Shown here in pieces: positions 19,244 to 29,115 of a stretch of DNA of 64,000 bases. Each line of letters starts with the position of its first letter. The stretch's first letter is position 1. Origin of the DNA: Marinobacterium litorale DSM 23545 (GTDB taxonomy: Bacteria > Pseudomonadota > Gammaproteobacteria > Pseudomonadales > Balneatricaceae); NCBI RefSeq assembly GCF_000428985.1, contig NZ_AUAZ01000002.1, positions 124,001-188,000 on the forward strand, written 5' to 3'. A program made the position numbers and the translations under genes. Below the pieces are notes generated by a model. That model was given only the letters and a program-made list of their open reading frames with translations. It had not been told where the DNA came from and did no database searches.

Positions 19244-20476
19244 ATGAATATTGAAGTGATTATTCTGGGCGTGGTGATGTTTACGGTGGTGGTGCTTGCA
19301 CTGGTCGCCGTGATCCTCGCCGCTCGCGCCAAGATGGTCAGCTCCGGTGATGTGACCATCGAGATCAACGAAGATCCCGAAAAGTCGATCACCGTGCCGG
19401 CCGGTGGCAAGCTGCTACAGACACTTGCCGATCGTGGTATTTTCCTGGCCTCCGCCTGTGGTGGTGGTGGTACCTGCGCGCAGTGCAAGTGTCAGGTAAC
19501 CGAAGGGGGTGGTTCCATGCTGCCCACCGAGGAGTCTCACTTTACGCTGCGTGAGGGCAAGGAAGGCTGGCGCCTCTCCTGCCAGGTATCCGTAAAGCAG
19601 GATATGAAAATCCATGTCGAAGACGATGTTTTCGGTGTGAAGAAGTGGGAGTGTACGGTTGAGTCCAACCCGAACGTGGCTACCTTCATCAAGGAGCTGA
19701 CTCTGAAGCTTCCGGAAGGCGAGAATGTTGACTTCCGTGCAGGCGGCTATGTTCAGTTGGAAGCGCCGCCTCATGAAGTGCACTACAAGGATTTCGATAT
19801 CCAGGAAGAGTTCCGGGGCGACTGGGATAAGTTCAACCTCTGGCAGTATGTATCCAAGGTCGACGAGCCGGTGATCCGTGCGTATTCCATGGCAAACTAC
19901 CCGGAAGAGAAGGGTGTTGTTAAATTCAACATCCGTATCGCGTCGCCGCCTCCGGGCAGCGAGGGTATTCCGCCGGGACAGATGTCCTCCTATGTGTTCA
20001 GCTTGACGCCGGGCGACAAGATCACTGTTTACGGCCCCTTCGGTGAGTTCTTTGCCAAGGATACCGATAACGAAATGGTCTTTGTGGGTGGTGGCGCCGG
20101 TATGGCACCGATGCGTTCACACATCTTCGACCAGCTCAAGCGTCTGAACTCCAAGCGCAAGATCTCGTTCTGGTACGGCGCTCGTTCGATGCGCGAAGCG
20201 TTCTACGTGGAAGAGTTCGATAAGCTGGCGGAAGAAAACGAGAACTTTAAGTGGCATCTGGCTCTGTCCGATCCGCAACCGGAGGATAACTGGACCGGCT
20301 ACACTGGCTTCATCCACAACGTACTGTACGAAAACTATCTGAAGGATCACGACGCGCCGGAAGATTGCGAGTACTACATGTGTGGGCCTCCCATGATGAA
20401 CGCTGCGGTCATCAAGATGCTGGAAGACCTCGGTGTTGAACCGGACAATATCCTGCTCGACGACTTCGGTGGTTAA
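19244..20476 (+). CDS. nqrF: NqrF, NADH-oxidising subunit of Na+-NQR
   Basis: NqrF is the electron entry point: NADH to FAD to a 2Fe-2S cluster. The 410 residues have one N-terminal membrane helix (about 5-27), a ferredoxin domain with Cys72, Cys78, Cys81 and Cys113 as cluster ligands, and a ferredoxin-reductase-like FAD/NADH domain with RAYSMANYP (FAD) and [11 protein letters not shown] (NADH). The C-terminal [17 protein letters not shown] is characteristic. It is the last structural gene and is followed 5 bp later by apbE. The 38-bp gap from nqrE contains a weak AAAGGA ribosome binding site. Confidence 0.97.
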   Translation: MNIEVIILGVVMFTVVVLALVAVILAARAKMVSSGDVTIEINEDPEKSITVPAGGKLLQTLADRGIFLASACGGGGTCAQCKCQVTEGGGSMLPTEESHFTLREGKEGWRLSCQVSVKQDMKIHVEDDVFGVKKWECTVESNPNVATFIKELTLKLPEGENVDFRAGGYVQLEAPPHEVHYKDFDIQEEFRGDWDKFNLWQYVSKVDEPVIRAYSMANYPEEKGVVKFNIRIASPPPGSEGIPPGQMSSYVFSLTPGDKITVYGPFGEFFAKDTDNEMVFVGGGAGMAPMRSHIFDQLKRLNSKRKISFWYGARSMREAFYVEEFDKLAEENENFKWHLALSDPQPEDNWTGYTGFIHNVLYENYLKDHDAPEDCEYYMCGPPMMNAAVIKMLEDLGVEPDNILLDDFGG

Positions 20477-20481
20477 TCAGG

Positions 20482-21513
20482 ATGGCCGTAGTTAAACACT
20501 ACATGAAATGGCCGGCAGCTCTGCTGCTGGCCGTTTTCGTTCTGACGGGTTGCCAGCAGGCTCCTGAGCCCAAAATGCTCGGGTTTAATGGCTTAACCAT
20601 GGGAACCAGTTTCAGCCTGCAATGGATCGGTACCGATGCTGCGCAGGTTGAAGTGTTGCGTCCCAAAGTCGGTGCGCTGTTGTCGGCAATCAATCAGCAG
20701 ATGTCCACCTATATTGAGGACTCTGAGCTGTCCCGGTTTAATCAGGCTGCCGCGGGTACGCAGATGGAGGTTTCGGCGGGTTTGGCCGAAGTCGTTCGCG
20801 AAGCCCTACGGATCAGCGAAGTCAGCGGGGGCGCTTTTGATGTCACGGTCGGTCCTCTGGTTAACCTTTGGGGGTTCGGCCCTAACGGGCGTATCATGGA
20901 AGCGCCGCCTGAGGCAAAGATTGATGAGCTCAAGGGGTTAACCGGGTTCAGCAATATCAGTGTCGAAGGTCATCGAATTGCCAAGAAAGGTGATCAATAC
21001 GTTGACCTGTCCGCAATAGCCAAAGGCTATGGTGTTGACCGTGTTGCGGCACTTTTGGAAGCCGAGGGCGTCAAAAGTTACCTGGTGGAAATAGGGGGAG
21101 AGCTCCGAGCATCCGGTCTCAAGCCCAATGGAGATCCCTGGCGTATCGCCATTGAGACACCCAGGGCTGGGGAGCGGGCCGTTGAACGCGTGATCAGCGT
21201 CAGTGGTGCCGGTGTCGCGACCTCCGGTGATTACCGGAACTATTTCGAAGAGAATGGCAGACGTTTTTCTCACACCATTGATCCTCGAACCGGGTATCCG
21301 ATCAATCACCGCCTGGCGTCTGTTACGGTCCTGCGTGATACCTGTGCCGAAGCGGATGCCTTGGCAACGGCGATTATGGTTATGGGCGACGAGGCGGGCT
21401 ATGCGTTCGCTGTCGAACAGGGAATTGCCGCATTTTTTATCAGTAAGCAGGGTGAGGGGTTTGTGGATCGTGCAACCCCGGCATTTAATAAATACCTGCA
21501 AGGGGGTAACTGA
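20482..21513 (+). CDS. apbE: ApbE, FAD:protein FMN transferase
   Basis: ApbE is a periplasm-facing lipoprotein that covalently attaches FMN from FAD to threonines of NqrB and NqrC. The lipobox LTGC puts the lipidated Cys at residue 24, after a hydrophobic signal. The catalytic domain shows MGTSFSLQW, SGGAFDVTVGPLVNLWGFGP and DLSAIAKGYGVDRVA, and near the C-terminus HTIDPRTGYPI, all ApbE signatures. The 343-residue length is normal. It overlaps nqrM by 1 bp, so this maturation factor is part of the operon it serves. Confidence 0.96.
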   Translation: MAVVKHYMKWPAALLLAVFVLTGCQQAPEPKMLGFNGLTMGTSFSLQWIGTDAAQVEVLRPKVGALLSAINQQMSTYIEDSELSRFNQAAAGTQMEVSAGLAEVVREALRISEVSGGAFDVTVGPLVNLWGFGPNGRIMEAPPEAKIDELKGLTGFSNISVEGHRIAKKGDQYVDLSAIAKGYGVDRVAALLEAEGVKSYLVEIGGELRASGLKPNGDPWRIAIETPRAGERAVERVISVSGAGVATSGDYRNYFEENGRRFSHTIDPRTGYPINHRLASVTVLRDTCAEADALATAIMVMGDEAGYAFAVEQGIAAFFISKQGEGFVDRATPAFNKYLQGGN

Positions 21514-21761
21514 TGGACATTATGATCCTGACTTTTGTAGCGTTGTTGATCATCATCATCGCGATGTCTGTGGGCGTGTTGCTCGGTCGTAAACCGATTG
21601 CGGGTTCCTGCGGCGGCATGAGCGCGTTGGGCATGGATACCGCTTGTGATATCTGTGGCGGTGATAAAGAGCGTTGCGAGAAAGAGAAACGTCGCGACGA
21701 TTGTGACAAGCGCAAGAAGATTGAGGAAGAGCTGGCTTACGAAGTCAGTACGAAAAGTTAA
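21513..21761 (+). CDS. nqrM: NqrM, Na+-NQR maturation factor
   Basis: NqrM is an 82-residue membrane protein (formerly DUF539) required to mature Na+-NQR, presumably by supplying iron to the NqrD/NqrE centre. One helix spans about residues 3-24. A Cys-rich tail follows with Cys33, Cys45, Cys48, Cys55 and Cys64 (GSCGGMSALGMDTACDICGG). Cys33 corresponds to the residue reported as essential in Vibrio. A basic/acidic C-terminal helix ends the protein. Its ATG shares the last A of the apbE stop. Such small genes are easily missed, but here the family match is clear. Confidence 0.94.
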   Translation: MDIMILTFVALLIIIIAMSVGVLLGRKPIAGSCGGMSALGMDTACDICGGDKERCEKEKRRDDCDKRKKIEEELAYEVSTKS

Positions 21762-21784
21762 ATCTAAAGGGTAATGGGCGTGTT

Positions 21785-21815
21785 GGGCGGGGAGGCGTAT
21801 CCTCGCCCTTTATTT
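21785..21815 (+). terminator. Rho-independent terminator of the nqr operon
   Basis: GGGCGGGGA and TCCTCGCCC form a 9-bp stem with one G-U pair and a 6-nt loop, followed by TTTATTT. It separates nqrM from sthA. Confidence 0.78.
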
Positions 21816-21847
21816 GCTCGCGATTGGATGCAATTAAGGGGAGATGA

Positions 21848-23248
21848 ATGGCTGTATATGACTATGATGTCGTGGTAATCGGCTCCGGGCCTGCCGGTGA
21901 GGGCGCGGCAATGAGCGCGGCCAAAAAGGGTAAGCGCGTTGCGGTTGTAGAGGAGCAGGACACCGTAGGGGGTAACTGCACTCACAAGGGGACAATCCCC
22001 TCCAAGGCACTGCGACACTCGGTCAAGCAGATCATCGAGTTCAACACCAACCCGATGTTCCGTGACATTGGTGAACCACGCTGGTTTTCTTTCCCCAAGG
22101 TGCTCAATCGCGCCGAAAAGGTTATCTCCAATCAGGTGATGCTGCGCACCAACTTTTACGCGCGCAACCGCGTGGATGTGTTCTTCGGCCGTGCCAAATT
22201 TCAGAATAAGGGTGAGATTGTAATCGAGGGGCGTTCTGATGCGCGTGAGGTGCTGCGTGCGCCAAACTTCGTGATCGCGACCGGTTCCAGCCCCTACAAA
22301 CCAGCCGATATCGATTTTGACCACCCGCGCATTTACAACTCCGATACCATTCTCAAGCTCAATCATACGCCGCGGACCCTGGTGATTTATGGGGCGGGTG
22401 TTATCGGGTGCGAGTATGCATCGATCTTCAGCGGGCTGGGCGTTAAGGTTGACCTGATCGATAACCGCGATCGCCTGCTGTCGTTCCTGGATGGGGAAAT
22501 TTCCGATGCGTTGAGCTATCACCTGCGCAACAACGCCGTGAAAATTCGTCACAACGAAGAGTATGAATCAGTCGAAGGTGACGCTCATGGGGTCATTATC
22601 AACCTGAAGTCGGGTAAGCGGATGCGCGCGGACGCCTTTCTGTGGTGTAACGGGCGTTCCGGCAATACGGCACACTTGGGGCTGGAGAATATCGGACTGA
22701 CCGCTAACGGGCGTGGCCAGCTGGCGGTTGATGAGCACTATCGTACCGAGTGTGAGGGTGTCTACGCGGTGGGCGATGTCGTGGGCTGGCCAAGCCTTGC
22801 GTCCGCGGCTCTGGATCAGGGGCGCGCAGCGGCAGCGGATATGCTGAACGGTGAAGACTTCCGTTATATCAACGAAGTGCCTACCGGTATCTATACGATT
22901 CCCGAGATCAGTTCAGTGGGCAAAACCGAAGAGGAGTTGACCGCTGAGAAGGTGCCGTATGAGGTTGCGCAGGCGTTCTTCAAGGACACCGCGCGGGCAC
23001 AGATCTCCGGTGAGCCGGTGGGGATGCTTAAGTTACTGTTCGATCGTGAAAGCCTCGAGATCCTGGGTATCCACTGCTTCGGCGACCAGGCGTCTGAGAT
23101 CGTTCATATCGGTCAGGCAATTATGGCGCAGGAAGGTTCGGCAAATACCCTGAAGTACTTCATCAATACCACCTTCAACTACCCGACGATGGCAGAAGCG
23201 TATCGCGTAGCCGCCATTGCCGGACTAAACCGCATCGATAACCTGTAA
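21848..23248 (+). CDS. sthA: SthA, soluble pyridine nucleotide transhydrogenase
   Basis: This is an FAD flavoprotein that transfers hydride between NADPH and NAD+, adjusting the two pools. The 466 residues follow the disulfide-oxidoreductase plan: an FAD-binding [10 protein letters not shown] at about 12-21, the NAD-binding [14 protein letters not shown] at about 180, and a C-terminal dimer domain. The usual redox pair of that superfamily is reduced to one Cys in [11 protein letters not shown], as is normal for SthA, so no dithiol chemistry is expected. It starts with AAGGGGAGA upstream, has its own terminator at 23264, and follows the nqr operon. Confidence 0.96.
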   Translation: MAVYDYDVVVIGSGPAGEGAAMSAAKKGKRVAVVEEQDTVGGNCTHKGTIPSKALRHSVKQIIEFNTNPMFRDIGEPRWFSFPKVLNRAEKVISNQVMLRTNFYARNRVDVFFGRAKFQNKGEIVIEGRSDAREVLRAPNFVIATGSSPYKPADIDFDHPRIYNSDTILKLNHTPRTLVIYGAGVIGCEYASIFSGLGVKVDLIDNRDRLLSFLDGEISDALSYHLRNNAVKIRHNEEYESVEGDAHGVIINLKSGKRMRADAFLWCNGRSGNTAHLGLENIGLTANGRGQLAVDEHYRTECEGVYAVGDVVGWPSLASAALDQGRAAAADMLNGEDFRYINEVPTGIYTIPEISSVGKTEEELTAEKVPYEVAQAFFKDTARAQISGEPVGMLKLLFDRESLEILGIHCFGDQASEIVHIGQAIMAQEGSANTLKYFINTTFNYPTMAEAYRVAAIAGLNRIDNL

Positions 23249-23263
23249 CGTTATTCTTCACCT

Positions 23264-23301
23264 AAAAAACCGTGGCAGCGAAAGCTCGGCCACGGTTTTT
23301 T
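23264..23301 (+). terminator. Rho-independent terminator after sthA
   Basis: AAAAAACCGTGGC pairs with GCCACGGTTTTTT around a loop of about 11 nt. It can act in both directions and lies between convergent sthA and the minus-strand 96-residue gene. Confidence 0.9.
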
Positions 23302-23322
23302 ATCGCCTTCTTGACATGCCTG

Positions 23323-23613
23323 CTAACGATCGCCTTCTTTCTTGTAGAAGTCGTCTTCGTAGTAGCGTCCCTTTATTTCCAGGCGCTTCTCAAGCCAGCG
23401 GTTAAACAGTTTCCACGCCAACAGGGCGGGCAGCATCATAACCATAATCGCCACCATCAGCGCTGCACCGGCATATTTCTCCGGAGCCAGGGCCGTCGCC
23501 CAATCCAGAAAGCCCAGCTCACGCACAAACCAGAACCAGATGATCATGCCCAAAACAGCGCCACCAACCCCCAGGTGGTGGAGGAAATTGGTGCATTTCT
23601 GCTGATTGCTCAT
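23323..23613 (-). CDS. Small two-helix membrane protein of unknown function
   Basis: This is a 96-residue protein with two predicted membrane helices, about 14-36 (LGVGGAVLGMIIWFWFV) and 48-68 (AALMVAIMVMMLPALLAW), and a highly charged C-terminus. I do not recognise a family. Its start overlaps the end of the PilZ gene by 4 bp, so the two form a coupled pair and may act together, for example with the membrane protein relaying or localising the PilZ partner. The terminator after sthA may also end this transcript. Confidence 0.72.
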   Translation of the reverse strand: MSNQQKCTNFLHHLGVGGAVLGMIIWFWFVRELGFLDWATALAPEKYAGAALMVAIMVMMLPALLAWKLFNRWLEKRLEIKGRYYEDDFYKKEGDR

Positions 23614-24170
23614 TCCAGGTGGGCCTGTCGTTCTTTTGCCTGCGCTTCAAGAATCAAGCGGGCGAGTAAGGTCCGGCAACTCTCCGGCATCTTTAGGAAC
23701 TCGATGCCGATCTCATAGTGATCGGCAACCGCTTCGCAGCGTTGGACGCGGGCGTATAAAAGCAGCCCCATACCGTTCTCCGGGAAGATCAGTTTGATCG
23801 CCAGGCAGACGCCAAGGTCGAGTTTCTCGGGGGCAAAAAACGAAAGGCCCCCTTCGCTCAGGTTGATAGTCTGCTGACGACTGGTATCGCTATCGACCTG
23901 CTTGTCAGACAGTGCACTGCCGATCAGGTCGATTTTTTTGTTCAGGTGTTGCAGATACGTGGCCAGATGTGGGGTAGACTCTGCGATCTTGTAGATCAGA
24001 TGCTGGCACTCCGAATCAATCTCCGCTAACTGGCTCTGCAGCAGGAAATAGGGGGATACATTGAACTGGTGGGGCTGCGAAGAACGTTTGACGTCGTTTT
24101 CGGAGACGATCTGGTAGTCCAGTACAACGGGTTGGTCGATACGGTAGAATTGTCGGCGCTCCTGTTCCAC
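23610..24170 (-). CDS. PilZ-domain protein, predicted c-di-GMP receptor
   Basis: This is a 186-residue soluble protein. Both halves of the PilZ c-di-GMP site are seen: an Arg-rich start (ERRQFYRI, with R6 and R10 in the RxxxR spacing) and TINLSEGGLSFF near residue 125, which matches the D/N-x-S-x-x-G motif. The stretch between them is longer than usual and predicted helical (about 45-95). It should bind c-di-GMP in the cytoplasm. A GGDEF cyclase is encoded 30 kb away in the window, but no link can be shown. I recall a PilZ gene at the matching place in Pseudomonas. Confidence 0.87.
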   Translation of the reverse strand: MEQERRQFYRIDQPVVLDYQIVSENDVKRSSQPHQFNVSPYFLLQSQLAEIDSECQHLIYKIAESTPHLATYLQHLNKKIDLIGSALSDKQVDSDTSRQQTINLSEGGLSFFAPEKLDLGVCLAIKLIFPENGMGLLLYARVQRCEAVADHYEIGIEFLKMPESCRTLLARLILEAQAKERQAHLE

Positions 24171-24260
24171 AGCGGGCTCCTTGTTCGCTCAGGGTCGTCA
24201 GCAGAGTATAAACAAAGAAACGATCGGGGTTTAGCCGATCGACCGGATTAAGAGTCTTTC

Positions 24261-25508
24261 ATGTACAAGCCGTTATCGGTTTTCGTTGGATTAAGGTATA
24301 CCGCCGCCAAACGCGGTAACCATTTCATCTCCTTTATCTCTCTGGTTTCGATGCTCGGCTTAATGCTTGGCGTGGCGGCGCTTATCGTCGTGCTGTCGGT
24401 GATGAACGGTTTCGACCGGGAGCTGAAGCAGCGCATCCTTGGCATGGTTCCCCATGCGATGTTACAGGCCTATGGCGAGCCGCTGAGAGACTGGCAGGCG
24501 TTGTCCGAGCGTATCTCAGGGAGTGAGGGACTGGAAGGTAGCGCACCCTTTGTGCAGGCGCAGGGTATGCTGACCCATGCGGGTCGGGTCCGGGCAGTAC
24601 TTGTCAACGGTATCGAACCCGAGCTGGAGCCCCGGGTCTCCATCATCGGGGAGCACCTGGAGCGTGGATCGCTTAACGACTTGGCCGACCGGGATTACAA
24701 CATCATCCTCGGCTCGCTGTTGGCGCGCTATCTGGCCATTGGTGTCGGCGATAAGGTCACGCTGGTTTTGCCAGAGGCGTCGGTCAGTGTCGCAGGTATA
24801 ACGCCCCGTCTGAAACGTTTCACGGTCAGCGGGATTTTTTCTGTGGGGGCGGAGCTTGATGCCAACCTCGCCTATATCCACATTGCCGATGCAGCCCGCC
24901 TTAAACGCCTGCCGGCCGGGAGTGTGGAGGGCCTCAGGCTGCGCTTTGATGATCTGTTCAGTGCCCCGATGCGAGTCAGGGAACTGGCCAGTCAACAGTC
25001 TCAGCCGATCAGTGCCAGTGACTGGACACGCACTCACGGAAATCTGTTCCAGGCGATTCAGCTGGAAAAGCGGATGATCGGTCTGCTGCTGTTTTTAATC
25101 GTCTTTGTGGCCGCTTTCAACATAGTTTCAACACTGGTGATGGTTGTTACCGATAAACAGTCCGACATCGCGATCTTACGTACCATGGGCGCGACGCCTT
25201 CATTGATTATGCGGATATTCATGGTTCAGGGTGTGGTAATCGGTGTTGTCGGTACGCTGTTGGGGACGGCGCTTGGGGTGGTTCTTGCGCTGACTGTCAC
25301 CGATCTGGTGGCCTGGCTTGAGCAGGCGCTGGGCATACAGTTCCTCTCGGCTGATGTTTATTTCATCAGTTATCTTCCCTCGCAGTTACAGTGGCCGGAT
25401 GTGACGCTCATCACCACGGCTGCATTGTCGATTAGTTTTCTGGCGACGATCTACCCGGCCTGGCGGGCATCTCGAACTCAGCCAGCGGAGGCTCTTCGGT
25501 ATGAATAA
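24261..25508 (+). CDS. lolC: LolC/LolE/LolF-family lipoprotein-releasing permease
   Basis: This is the inner-membrane permease of the Lol ABC complex, which extracts outer-membrane lipoproteins and hands them to LolA. The 415 residues show the family layout: an N-terminal helix (about 25-47), a large periplasmic domain, and three C-terminal helices near 270-292, 315-345 and 378-400. [20 protein letters not shown] and [24 protein letters not shown] are clear signatures. It overlaps lolD by 8 bp. E. coli has two permeases (LolC and LolE); here only one is present in the locus, which suggests a homodimeric LolF-type exporter unless another copy lies outside. Confidence 0.9.
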   Translation: MYKPLSVFVGLRYTAAKRGNHFISFISLVSMLGLMLGVAALIVVLSVMNGFDRELKQRILGMVPHAMLQAYGEPLRDWQALSERISGSEGLEGSAPFVQAQGMLTHAGRVRAVLVNGIEPELEPRVSIIGEHLERGSLNDLADRDYNIILGSLLARYLAIGVGDKVTLVLPEASVSVAGITPRLKRFTVSGIFSVGAELDANLAYIHIADAARLKRLPAGSVEGLRLRFDDLFSAPMRVRELASQQSQPISASDWTRTHGNLFQAIQLEKRMIGLLLFLIVFVAAFNIVSTLVMVVTDKQSDIAILRTMGATPSLIMRIFMVQGVVIGVVGTLLGTALGVVLALTVTDLVAWLEQALGIQFLSADVYFISYLPSQLQWPDVTLITTAALSISFLATIYPAWRASRTQPAEALRYE

Positions 25509-26193
25509 AGTGGTGTTAGACGCTCAAGGGCTCCGGAAAAGTTTCGTCGAGGCCGGGCAGACCATGACAATTATTGATGAGGTTTCGCTCAGCGTGGCTG
25601 CCGGTGAGCGGGTGGCTATTATAGGTGCATCCGGTAGCGGCAAGAGTACGTTACTCAATATCCTTGGCGGGTTGGATAAACCTGACAGTGGGCAGGTGAG
25701 CGTATCCGGCGATTCGCTCTACATGCTGTCGGAACGGCGTCGAGCGGCGCTGCGCAACCGGGCGCTCGGTTTTGTCTACCAGTTTCACCACCTGCTTAAT
25801 GAGTTCTCGGCGTTGGAAAATGTAGCCATGCCCCTGTTGATTGCCCGGACCGCGCCTAAAGAGGCCCGGAAAAGAGCCTGTCATCTGTTGTCGCAGGTCG
25901 GTCTGGAGCATCGCCTGAGCCATAAACCGGGCCAACTCAGCGGCGGTGAGCGTCAACGCGTTGCGATTGCACGGGCGCTGGTATGTGAGCCTGCCTGTGT
26001 GTTGATGGACGAACCAACCGGGAATCTTGACCGGCATACCGCGGAAGAGGTGGAGAGGCTGCTGGAGCGGCTTAATCGTGAGCAGGGTACGGCTTTCGTG
26101 ACGGTAACCCACGATATGGCGTTGGCGCAGCGGATGGACAGGGTGCTTGAGATACGTGACGGGTGTGTGGAGCCGGTTACAGTCGCTCAGTGA
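25501..26193 (+). CDS. lolD: LolD, ATPase of the lipoprotein-releasing ABC transporter
   Basis: LolD powers release of lipoproteins from the inner membrane. The 230 residues contain Walker [10 protein letters not shown] at about 42-50, the Q-loop YQFHHLL, the signature [15 protein letters not shown] and Walker [32 protein letters not shown] is the LolD-specific stretch that contacts the permease. It starts inside the end of the permease gene (8-bp overlap) and its last 7 bp overlap the convergent DUF2062 gene. Confidence 0.96.
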   Translation: MNKVVLDAQGLRKSFVEAGQTMTIIDEVSLSVAAGERVAIIGASGSGKSTLLNILGGLDKPDSGQVSVSGDSLYMLSERRRAALRNRALGFVYQFHHLLNEFSALENVAMPLLIARTAPKEARKRACHLLSQVGLEHRLSHKPGQLSGGERQRVAIARALVCEPACVLMDEPTGNLDRHTAEEVERLLERLNREQGTAFVTVTHDMALAQRMDRVLEIRDGCVEPVTVAQ

Positions 26194-26726
26194 CGCTTAC
26201 GGCGCAGGCGAGATCGCCGTTCGCCTCGTTTGCGCCAGCTCCTGTTGACGTGCCAGATCCAGAACCAGCGTATGGCGAAATAGCTGATCGTGGACAGAAT
26301 GATTCCACACACCAGAGACCCGAGCAGCAGGGGCCACCAGATCGCCGAAATTTCGCTTTGCAGCGATGCCAGGTCCCAATGGAAGGCGACCCCCTCTCGG
26401 ACCCGGTCGTCCAGCAGCCAGGCTCCTATACGGTAGGTGAAATAGAATATCGGTGGTATGGTAATCGGGTTGGTCAGCCAAACCAGCCCTATGGAAACGG
26501 CCAGATTGCCTGCCAACCAAAAAGCCAGTGCTGCCGCCACAAACATCTGCCCAGGGATAGGCAGGAATGCGCAGAACACACCAATGAAAAATGCTCGCGA
26601 GACGGACTTTCGAGTCAAGTGCCACAGGTTCGGGTTATGCAGATGTTCCCCCAACCAACGCAGTGAGCGATGTTCGCGCAATTTGTGTTGATCCGGCATG
26701 TACTTCTTAAAAATTTTGCGCGGCAT
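26187..26726 (-). CDS. DUF2062-family membrane protein
   Basis: This 179-residue protein carries the DUF2062 signature: [20 protein letters not shown] near residue 43, then [14 protein letters not shown] near 84. Three or four hydrophobic segments (about 45-80, 85-100 and 130-155) point to the inner membrane, and the C-terminus is strongly basic. No biochemical function is firmly established for the family. It is the only minus-strand gene between lolD and comEC and overlaps lolD tail to tail by 7 bp. Confidence 0.85.
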   Translation of the reverse strand: MPRKIFKKYMPDQHKLREHRSLRWLGEHLHNPNLWHLTRKSVSRAFFIGVFCAFLPIPGQMFVAAALAFWLAGNLAVSIGLVWLTNPITIPPIFYFTYRIGAWLLDDRVREGVAFHWDLASLQSEISAIWWPLLLGSLVCGIILSTISYFAIRWFWIWHVNRSWRKRGERRSRLRRKRH

Positions 26727-26803
26727 ACGTTTGGCGTTTGACTCCGTTCTGGTGGGGCAATTATGCCGGGTGAACCCGTATAAGCCAATAATTCAGATCA
26801 AGG

Positions 26804-29035
26804 ATGATCACATATCTGCTGGGCCTTTGTGCAGTTGTATTGCTGCCCAGGCTTGAATATCTCCCGCTTATGGTGGCGACACTATGTCCGTTGCTGGTTG
26901 TTGCAACCTGGCGGCGCACGCTGCTGTTGTTTCTCCTTGGTGCTTCCGTTTCAGGTGTTTGGGGCGCCTGGCAGCTTGCCCACCGTCTTCCTAACTCGCT
27001 GGCCCGCACGGATGTCGAAGTGGTTGGCCAAATCGATAGCCTGGTCGAGGTTCAAAGTCACCGTCAGCGGTTTATTCTCTCAGTGGATGAGGTTAACAGC
27101 ACAACGGGTGCTTTGAAAAAACTGCGGCGCATAAACCTGTCCTTTTACGCTACCGAGCCTTTATTAAAAGCGGGTGACCGAATACAGGCCCGGGTACGCT
27201 TATTCCCGGTGCGGGGGCTGAGTAACCCTCATGCTTATGATATTGAACGTGCCGCGCTGGTCGACGGACTTGATGCCAGAGGCTATATCCGTCAGCTCAT
27301 ACAGCACAGTCCGGGGGGCGTTAGCCTGGCACAGGTGCGCCAGAGCATGGCCGACCGGTTGGACGGTACTTTATCATCGCTGGCGGCGGGCACTCTTAAA
27401 GCATTGGTCCTGGGAACGCGGACCGACTTTGAATCATGGCAGTGGGAGCTGTTGGCGAGCACCGGCACCTCTCATCTCATGGTAGTCAGCGGATTACACG
27501 TCGCTGTGCTGTCGGCGCTGGGATTTCTGCTTGCCCGGCTGATCGCACTGCCTTTGGGCGTGCTGGGTGTCGGCGCGTTGTCGAGACGGCGTGTTGCCAT
27601 TCTATTGTCGCTCGTCTTTGCAGTTGTCTATGCGGCCTTGGCTGGAATGGGGGTCCCGGTTCAACGTGCACTGCTGATGGTCGCGGTATTTCTGGGCGGG
27701 GAGTGGATGTTGCAGCCGGTGTCCGGCTGGACGCGATGGCGCTGGGCGCTCGTGGCGGTCTTGTCCTGGCAGCCCCTGGCGCTGCTCGCACCCGGGGCCT
27801 GGTTGTCGTTCACCGCGGTAGCCCTTCTGCTTTGGATCGGTGGATCGGGCGGGCCCCGGCGTGAACCTTGGCGACTTTGGGGCCGGGTTCAGGTCAGCTT
27901 GTTTGTGGGCATGCTCCCCCTGTCGGTTGGACTGTTTAACCGTGTTGTTCCGCTTGCGCCGATCATCAATCTGGTCGCGATCCCAGTCGTTTCATTATTT
28001 GTTCTGTCACTGCCGGCCTTGCTTCCGTTCCTGCTGCTTTATCCGGCCGACTGGGTCGTGATGGGGGTGGATTGGGTGGTCCAGTCAATGTGGCTGGGGC
28101 TACAGAGTGTCGATCGGGCCTGGAATCCGATGATCGATGTGGCAAGCCCTGTGCCGTTGGCGTTCGTTTTATGCCTGGCGGGATTGATGGGGTGGTTTTT
28201 GCCGGGGCCGAGCTATTGGCGCTGGGCTGCGCTAGCCCTGATTCTGCCTCTGCTGGCCGCTAACAGTGACCGGCCCGAATATCACTCCTTTCAGGCGCAG
28301 GTTTTCGATGTAGGGCAGGGATTGGCGATGCTCGTTGAAACGGAGAACAATTATCTGATGTACGATACCGGGCCCGGTTATCGTAATGGTGGCTCGGCTT
28401 TCTCATACACCGTTGCACCTACCTTTGATGCGAAGAACCTGCAAAGGCTGGATTGGCTGGTAATCAGCCACAGTGACTCTGATCATGCCGGCGGAGTCTC
28501 GGCGCTACTCAAGAAAGTGGAGACCGAACAGGTGCTTGCGGGCCAACCCGGACGGATGACGAAGACGCTTTCGGCGCAATCCTGTCATGATAAACACTTC
28601 GTGGCAGATGGTGTCTCCTTCCGACTTTATCGATTGACCGGTCAGGATGATAACGGCAGCTCCTGCGTTATGGTCGTGCGAGGGAAACACTGTAGCCTGG
28701 TCGTCACGGGGGATCTGGGGAGAGGTGGCGAGCGCGCCTTGCTCACGCAGTATGATATCGGCCCTGTTACTTGGATGGTTGCGGGTCATCATGGCAGTAA
28801 TACCTCCAGCGGTGACACTTGGCTTGACGCCCTTGAACCGTCAACCGTGATTGTCAGCCGGGGCCGGTTCAATCATTTTGGTCACCCCCATCCCGAGGTG
28901 CTGGCCCGTGTTAAAGCGCAGGGCGCTAACGTGCGCGATACTGCCTTGGAGGGCGCGCTACGGCTTTCAGACAGGCCAGGGTGTCCGGTGGCAGGATATC
29001 GGGCTGCGCATAGGCGCTATTGGCAGGTCCCATGA
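26804..29035 (+). CDS. comEC: ComEC/Rec2-family DNA uptake channel
   Basis: ComEC moves single-stranded DNA across the inner membrane in natural transformation. The 743 residues hold an N-terminal hydrophobic part with a DUF4131-like region (about 1-165), the competence core with LLASTGTSHLMVVSGLHVAVL (217-237) followed by about ten helices, and a C-terminal metallo-beta-lactamase-like domain with DVGQG (502-506) and HSDSDH (556-561), suggestive of nuclease activity. The frame is intact, so the capacity for DNA uptake may be real, although no pilus genes are here. The ribosome binding site is poor: the purine run abuts ATG 26804. Confidence 0.93.
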   Translation: MITYLLGLCAVVLLPRLEYLPLMVATLCPLLVVATWRRTLLLFLLGASVSGVWGAWQLAHRLPNSLARTDVEVVGQIDSLVEVQSHRQRFILSVDEVNSTTGALKKLRRINLSFYATEPLLKAGDRIQARVRLFPVRGLSNPHAYDIERAALVDGLDARGYIRQLIQHSPGGVSLAQVRQSMADRLDGTLSSLAAGTLKALVLGTRTDFESWQWELLASTGTSHLMVVSGLHVAVLSALGFLLARLIALPLGVLGVGALSRRRVAILLSLVFAVVYAALAGMGVPVQRALLMVAVFLGGEWMLQPVSGWTRWRWALVAVLSWQPLALLAPGAWLSFTAVALLLWIGGSGGPRREPWRLWGRVQVSLFVGMLPLSVGLFNRVVPLAPIINLVAIPVVSLFVLSLPALLPFLLLYPADWVVMGVDWVVQSMWLGLQSVDRAWNPMIDVASPVPLAFVLCLAGLMGWFLPGPSYWRWAALALILPLLAANSDRPEYHSFQAQVFDVGQGLAMLVETENNYLMYDTGPGYRNGGSAFSYTVAPTFDAKNLQRLDWLVISHSDSDHAGGVSALLKKVETEQVLAGQPGRMTKTLSAQSCHDKHFVADGVSFRLYRLTGQDDNGSSCVMVVRGKHCSLVVTGDLGRGGERALLTQYDIGPVTWMVAGHHGSNTSSGDTWLDALEPSTVIVSRGRFNHFGHPHPEVLARVKAQGANVRDTALEGALRLSDRPGCPVAGYRAAHRRYWQVP

Positions 29036-29115
29036 CAGCTGACGGTGCGGGCCGCCGCTACTCAGCTTTGCCAGGGGTGTGGTAGAGTAAGCCCTCGACT
29101 TAAGGAGTAACAGTC

